Shown here piece after piece: positions 60,641 to 64,000 of a stretch of 64,000 nucleotides of DNA; the first letter of the stretch is position 1; every line of letters begins with the position of its first letter. Both the position numbers and the translations under genes were made by a program. The DNA comes from Bacillus velezensis (lineage in GTDB: Bacteria; Bacillota; Bacilli; Bacillales; Bacillaceae), in contig NZ_LLZC01000019.1 in assembly GCF_001461825.1 (NCBI RefSeq), positions 566,947-630,946 on the forward strand, read 5' to 3'. Below the pieces are notes generated by a model. That model searched no databases and had not been told where the DNA came from. It saw nothing but the letters and a program-made list of their open reading frames with translations.

Positions 60641-61530
60641 ATGTGTTCAATTAATGTTTTCATATCGTCAGGCACCGGGGCGTGAAAAACGAGCGTTTCT
60701 CCGGTCATGGGGTGTACGAATGAAAGCCGCTCACTGTGAAGAGCCTGCCGCGCAATTCCCTCATTTTTTCCGCCGTACAGTGTATCACCGACTAACGGAT
60801 GGCCGAGGTAGCTCATGTGCACCCGGATTTGATGCGTCCGCCCCGTTTCCAGCCGCAGGGCTGCAAGCGTAAACGCATGTCCCGCTTTTTCCGTTTGAAA
60901 ATGCGTCACCGCTCGTTGTCCCTCCGGCGTTACCATCCGCTCAATAATACTGTCGTGTTTTCTTCCGATGGGCGCGTCCACCGTTCCTTCCTTCTGCGGC
61001 ATGATGCCGTGTACGACAGCGAGATACCGCCTGCTGACAAGCCCCTTCTTCTGCGCTGCTGACAAAAGAGAATGGGAAAGCCGATGTTTGGCGATCAGCA
61101 TCGCCCCCGATGTATCCCTGTCAAGGCGGGTGACAAGATGAACCGTTGATGGCACGCCGCTTTTTCGGTAGTGGCTGATCACTCCGTTAGCGATGCTTCC
61201 CGACGGATGTTCTCTTGATGGAATTGAGGAGACATACGGCTGTTTATTGACCACAAGCACATGGTCATCTTCATAAAGAATATCAAGCGGAACCGGCTCA
61301 GGCAAAAGCGTTTCACTCACATGCTCCTTCGGAAATTCAATCTTAAGCACGTCTCCGTCCGCTAACACGGTGCGGACGGTTACATGCTCTCCGTTCACAA
61401 GCAGGTCTCCCCCGCCGAATTTAATGTCAGCGAGTAGCCGCTTTGAAATGCCGAGCTGCGCCGTATATTCTTTTATCGTCATGCCGGCTTCCCGGGCAGT
61501 CATGTTCTTTTGGATAAAAAAGTTGTCCAA
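60637..61530 (-). CDS. yjbO: Pseudouridine synthase YjbO (RluD-like)
   Basis: A 297-residue RluA/RluD-family enzyme: an N-terminal S4-like region (EYTAQLGISKRLLADIKFGG), the catalytic Asp in LVTRLDRDTSGAMLIAKH, and LRLETGRTHQIRVHMSYLGH. It modifies uridines in rRNA by family; target not known. The TTG at 61530 with AAAGAGG fits; the upstream open frame overlaps nadK. Follows nadK. Confidence 0.87.
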   Translation of the reverse strand: MDNFFIQKNMTAREAGMTIKEYTAQLGISKRLLADIKFGGGDLLVNGEHVTVRTVLADGDVLKIEFPKEHVSETLLPEPVPLDILYEDDHVLVVNKQPYVSSIPSREHPSGSIANGVISHYRKSGVPSTVHLVTRLDRDTSGAMLIAKHRLSHSLLSAAQKKGLVSRRYLAVVHGIMPQKEGTVDAPIGRKHDSIIERMVTPEGQRAVTHFQTEKAGHAFTLAALRLETGRTHQIRVHMSYLGHPLVGDTLYGGKNEGIARQALHSERLSFVHPMTGETLVFHAPVPDDMKTLIEHM

Positions 61531-61544
61531 TCCGTTTCCTCTTT

Positions 61545-62345
61545 CTATTCGCCTTTTCCGATAAAGGAGTCCTGCACCCTTTTCCAAAACGGAAAAGGGC
61601 GGAATCTTGCAAATCTGACTTTTTCATTTGCCACACGGCATAGAATGGACTTGACATCCTTATGCAGCAAGGTTAAATGATCAATTGTGACTTGAAAGTC
61701 GACGTCGTTTCTCGGTTTGATGACACAGTTATGATGATCGGGAAGCAAAAGCGGCGAACCGACAGTCCTGAACACTCTGTTGTTGATGGATGCCATTTCC
61801 GCAAGCTGAATCGCCCTGATGGAAGGGTGGATGATTGCGCCGCCTAACGCCTTATTATAAGCCGTGCTTCCGGAAGGCGTAGACAGACATAAACCGTCCC
61901 CCCTGAACGTTTCAAACAGCTGGCCTTTAATTTCCACGTCAGCGACGAGACTGCCTTCTATGCTTTTGATCGTACATTCGTTCAAAGCCAGATACCGCTC
62001 CTCACGCTCTTCATCATGATAAGTGACAATCACCTCAAGAAGGGGATACTCCACGGTATGATACGGCGTTTTGGCAATGGCCAGAACGAGCTTTTCTATC
62101 TCCTGCGGAACCCAATCGGCATAAAAACCCAAATGCCCCGTGTGAACTCCGACAAACGCCGTTTTATCGAGACGGTCGCTGTACCTGTGAAATGCGTAAA
62201 GAAGCGTTCCGTCACCGCCGACGGAAATAACGATTTCCGGCTCTTTTTCATCCAAGGTCATATCAAAATCGAGTAAATACGCCTGTATTTTGCTTTTCAG
62301 TGTATCTGAAACCTCGTCTCCTTTTGAAGAAACGGCAAATTTCAT
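61545..62345 (-). CDS. nadK: NAD kinase
   Basis: A 266-residue NAD kinase (PpnKA/NadF/YjbN). Motif [25 protein letters not shown] (the NE motif) and [18 protein letters not shown]. It makes NADP from NAD. AGGAGGGG precedes ATG. Operon with yjbM upstream. Confidence 0.94.
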   Translation of the reverse strand: MKFAVSSKGDEVSDTLKSKIQAYLLDFDMTLDEKEPEIVISVGGDGTLLYAFHRYSDRLDKTAFVGVHTGHLGFYADWVPQEIEKLVLAIAKTPYHTVEYPLLEVIVTYHDEEREERYLALNECTIKSIEGSLVADVEIKGQLFETFRGDGLCLSTPSGSTAYNKALGGAIIHPSIRAIQLAEMASINNRVFRTVGSPLLLPDHHNCVIKPRNDVDFQVTIDHLTLLHKDVKSILCRVANEKVRFARFRPFPFWKRVQDSFIGKGE

Positions 62346-62362
62346 GCCATTCCCCTCCTTTC

Positions 62363-62998
62363 CTACTGGCGGTCTCCCGCTTTTTTCTTTCGCGAGAACG
62401 CGGCTTGGGCTTCCTGGATTTCTCCGCGGATTTCTGACATTTCTTCATCGAGCCGGGATGCGGCTTCTGAGGCCCGCTGCAGCCTCAGCTTTACTTTTTC
62501 GGGAATGTTCCCGCTGTATTTGTAATTCAGTGAATGCTCAATGGTTGCCCAAAAGTTCATGGCAAGCGTCCGAATCTGTATTTCCACAAGAACGTGCTTT
62601 TCACCGGACGTTGTTTGTAAAGGATATAAAACGACAAGGTGGTAAGACCGATATCCGCTTTCCTTATGCTCTGCTATGTAATCCCGCTTATCGACAACGG
62701 TAAAATCTTTTCTGGCAAACAGCATATTTTTGACGATCTGGATATCATCGACAAATTGGCACATAATACGCAGCCCCGCGATATCCTGCATCGTTTCAAT
62801 CTGATGAAGCGGTATGCTTTTTCGTCTCGCTTTTTCAAGTATGCTCGCCACCGGCTTCACGCGGCCTGTCACAAACTCAATCGGTGAGTGGTCATCTTCA
62901 TACTCATAAAGGGTTCTGACGCCTTTCAGCTTCACCTTTAATTCTTCAACAGCCTGGCGGTATGGCGCTAGAAATTGCTCCCATTGTTTGTCATCCAT
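62363..62998 (-). CDS. yjbM: Small alarmone synthetase YjbM (RelQ/SasB)
   Basis: A 211-residue RelA/SpoT synthetase domain without hydrolase or regulatory parts. Visible: [50 protein letters not shown] and [20 protein letters not shown]. It makes (p)ppGpp from ATP and GDP/GTP and forms an allosteric tetramer. GGGGGATG before ATG. Operon yjbM-nadK-yjbO. Confidence 0.95.
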   Translation of the reverse strand: MDDKQWEQFLAPYRQAVEELKVKLKGVRTLYEYEDDHSPIEFVTGRVKPVASILEKARRKSIPLHQIETMQDIAGLRIMCQFVDDIQIVKNMLFARKDFTVVDKRDYIAEHKESGYRSYHLVVLYPLQTTSGEKHVLVEIQIRTLAMNFWATIEHSLNYKYSGNIPEKVKLRLQRASEAASRLDEEMSEIRGEIQEAQAAFSRKKKAGDRQ

Positions 62999-63025
62999 CG
63001 TACATCCCCCAATTCCGAACCTGTT

Positions 63026-63391
63026 CTAAAGAAATACGTTTTTCACTTTTTCTTCCATATCTCCGTAGTTTGCATTATCTTTAATATTTTCAAGAAGATA
63101 ATCGAGTTCTTCATGCAGCCCTGAAAGTTCAACCGTTTTTCCGCCGGCCTCAAGGACCGCCGGCTTTCTTTGGTCTAAGGCTTCTTTCAGATCCGGCCAG
63201 ATATGTTCTTTTATAATGACATATTCAAAAGAGTCAGCTGATTCAAGTATGTATACAAAAGCAAAGTGATCGGAATCAACAAGCATTTGACCTGAGGCTT
63301 TGCGTTCCGCTCCGCTTAAGTCCTCTCCGCATTTCAAGCGGAGCGCGTCTTCTGTTAATGATGCATTTTGGATTTCAATTCTCTTTTGCAT
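63026..63391 (-). CDS. yjbL: Uncharacterised protein YjbL
   Basis: A 121-residue acidic protein, MQKRIEIQNASLTEDALRLK at the start and EELDYLLENIKDNANYGDME near the end. It matches YjbL by position and length. Function unknown. The start at 63391 follows AAGGAGAA. It is divergent from yjbK. Confidence 0.82.
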   Translation of the reverse strand: MQKRIEIQNASLTEDALRLKCGEDLSGAERKASGQMLVDSDHFAFVYILESADSFEYVIIKEHIWPDLKEALDQRKPAVLEAGGKTVELSGLHEELDYLLENIKDNANYGDMEEKVKNVFL

Positions 63392-63515
63392 AATGTTCTC
63401 CTTTTTTAACAAAGTACAGCATTTATTTTATCATATCAAGGTCGATATTGATAAACGTAACCTCTAAAGAGATAATGGGAATTATACAATTTTTCGTCCT
63501 GAAAGGAAGACGGTC

Positions 63516-64000
63516 ATGACCCAAGAAATAGAAATTGAATTCAAAAACCTGCTGACAAAATCAGAATTTCTGAAGCTGAGTGAAGCACTCTGCATGAAAG
63601 AACATGATTTTAAACAGCAGGTCAATCATTATTTCGACACGAAAGATTTTTCCCTGAAACAAAAAAAATCAGCACTCCGCATCCGAGAAAAAGACGGCGC
63701 GTTCGTCCTGACGTTAAAAGAGCCTGCTGCGGTCGGTCTGCTGGAAACGCATCAAGAGCTTGCGGCACCTGATCTTGACGTCTTCAAGATTCCGGAAGGC
63801 CCCGTCAAACGTCAGCTGGAAGGTCTCGGAATCAACTCAGAACACATTTGCTATTTCGGGACGCTGTCGACCGCACGCGCGGAAAAAGAATCAGAAAAAG
63901 GCTTAATCATTTTAGATCACAGCCGATATTTAGAGAAAGAAGACTTTGAATTGGAATTCGAGGCTGCTGACTGGGATGAAGGAAAACGGGCGTTTGAACA
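63516..64000 (+). CDS. yjbK: CYTH-domain protein YjbK, N-terminal part
   Basis: The first 161 codons of about 190 are present. The CYTH (triphosphate tunnel) signature EIEIEFKN (residues 4-11) opens the protein, followed by YFDTKDFSLKQKKSALRIRE and FVLTLKEPA, and a late ILDHSRYL and DFELEFEAAD. CYTH enzymes act on triphosphates such as adenylate or PPPi. AAAGGAAG precedes ATG. Cut by the window edge. Confidence 0.9.
   Translation, partial: MTQEIEIEFKNLLTKSEFLKLSEALCMKEHDFKQQVNHYFDTKDFSLKQKKSALRIREKDGAFVLTLKEPAAVGLLETHQELAAPDLDVFKIPEGPVKRQLEGLGINSEHICYFGTLSTARAEKESEKGLIILDHSRYLEKEDFELEFEAADWDEGKRAFE

Noticed and set aside
1-64000. CRISPR arrays, transposases, integrases
   Set aside because: No spaced identical repeats, no IS-like inverted ends and no recombinase motifs were seen in any frame.

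Overview
The window looks like part of the chromosome of a Bacillus of the B. subtilis group, most likely near B. amyloliquefaciens/B. velezensis. That assignment is inferred from recognisable gene families and order; no database search was run. The order yjbK-yjbL-yjbM-nadK-yjbO-prpE-yjbQ-tenA-tenI-thiO-thiS-thiG-thiF-thiD-fabI-cotO-cotZYXWV-yjcA-spoVIF-yjcD-yjcFGH-metI-metC, then yjfB-yjgB-yjgC-yjgD-yjiB-yjiC-yjjA-yjkA-yjkB-yjlA-yjlB, is the familiar 168-type backbone read from right to left. Start sites, strong GGAGG ribosome sites, TTG/GTG starts and intrinsic terminators are all typical of Bacillus.

Layout from the left. 1-11 kb: YjlB (cut by the edge), an EamA exporter, a two-gene ABC transporter, a HemD-like protein, a cytochrome P450/glycosyltransferase pair (yjiB-yjiC), and a formate-dehydrogenase-like pair (yjgC-yjgD) divergent from yjgB. 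Sequences matching sigma-B promoters lie before yjlB, yjgC and yjgB. 11-14 kb: small genes (YjfB, a CotT-like coat protein), an MgtC protein and a MarR/DUF3147 pair. 14-24 kb: a complete beta-galactoside cluster: HAD phosphatase and DeoR repressor on the minus strand; divergently a 6-phospho-beta-galactosidase, lactose-type PTS IIA and IICB, galK, galE, galT and a secreted GH53 galactanase. The control region carries a sigma-A promoter, a probable CcpA site and direct repeats. 24-28 kb: a MarR regulator and a 14-TM efflux pump sharing three copies of an 18-bp operator, a small monooxygenase and a class A beta-lactamase.

28-36.4 kb is an AT-rich accessory stretch ending at a tRNA-Val. It holds small enzymes (VOC, nucleotidyltransferase-like, HIT, alpha/beta hydrolase), several broken or very small ORFs, and an LXG polymorphic toxin followed by an array of probable immunity genes, one frameshifted, with a remnant of a second toxin tail. 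This is the least ordinary part of the window.

36.5-64 kb returns to backbone: metI-metC under a SAM riboswitch, yjcHGF, an AbrB-like regulator with an ABC-2 exporter, a subclass B1 metallo-beta-lactamase, the YjcD helicase, a block of sporulation and spore-crust genes (spoVIF, YjcZ-like, yjcA, cotVWX, cotY, cotZ, cotO), fabI with a FapR operator, the thiamine operon tenA-tenI-thiO-S-G-F-D under a TPP riboswitch, the antiporter yjbQ, prpE, a pseudouridine synthase, NAD kinase, the small (p)ppGpp synthetase YjbM, YjbL and the start of the CYTH protein YjbK.
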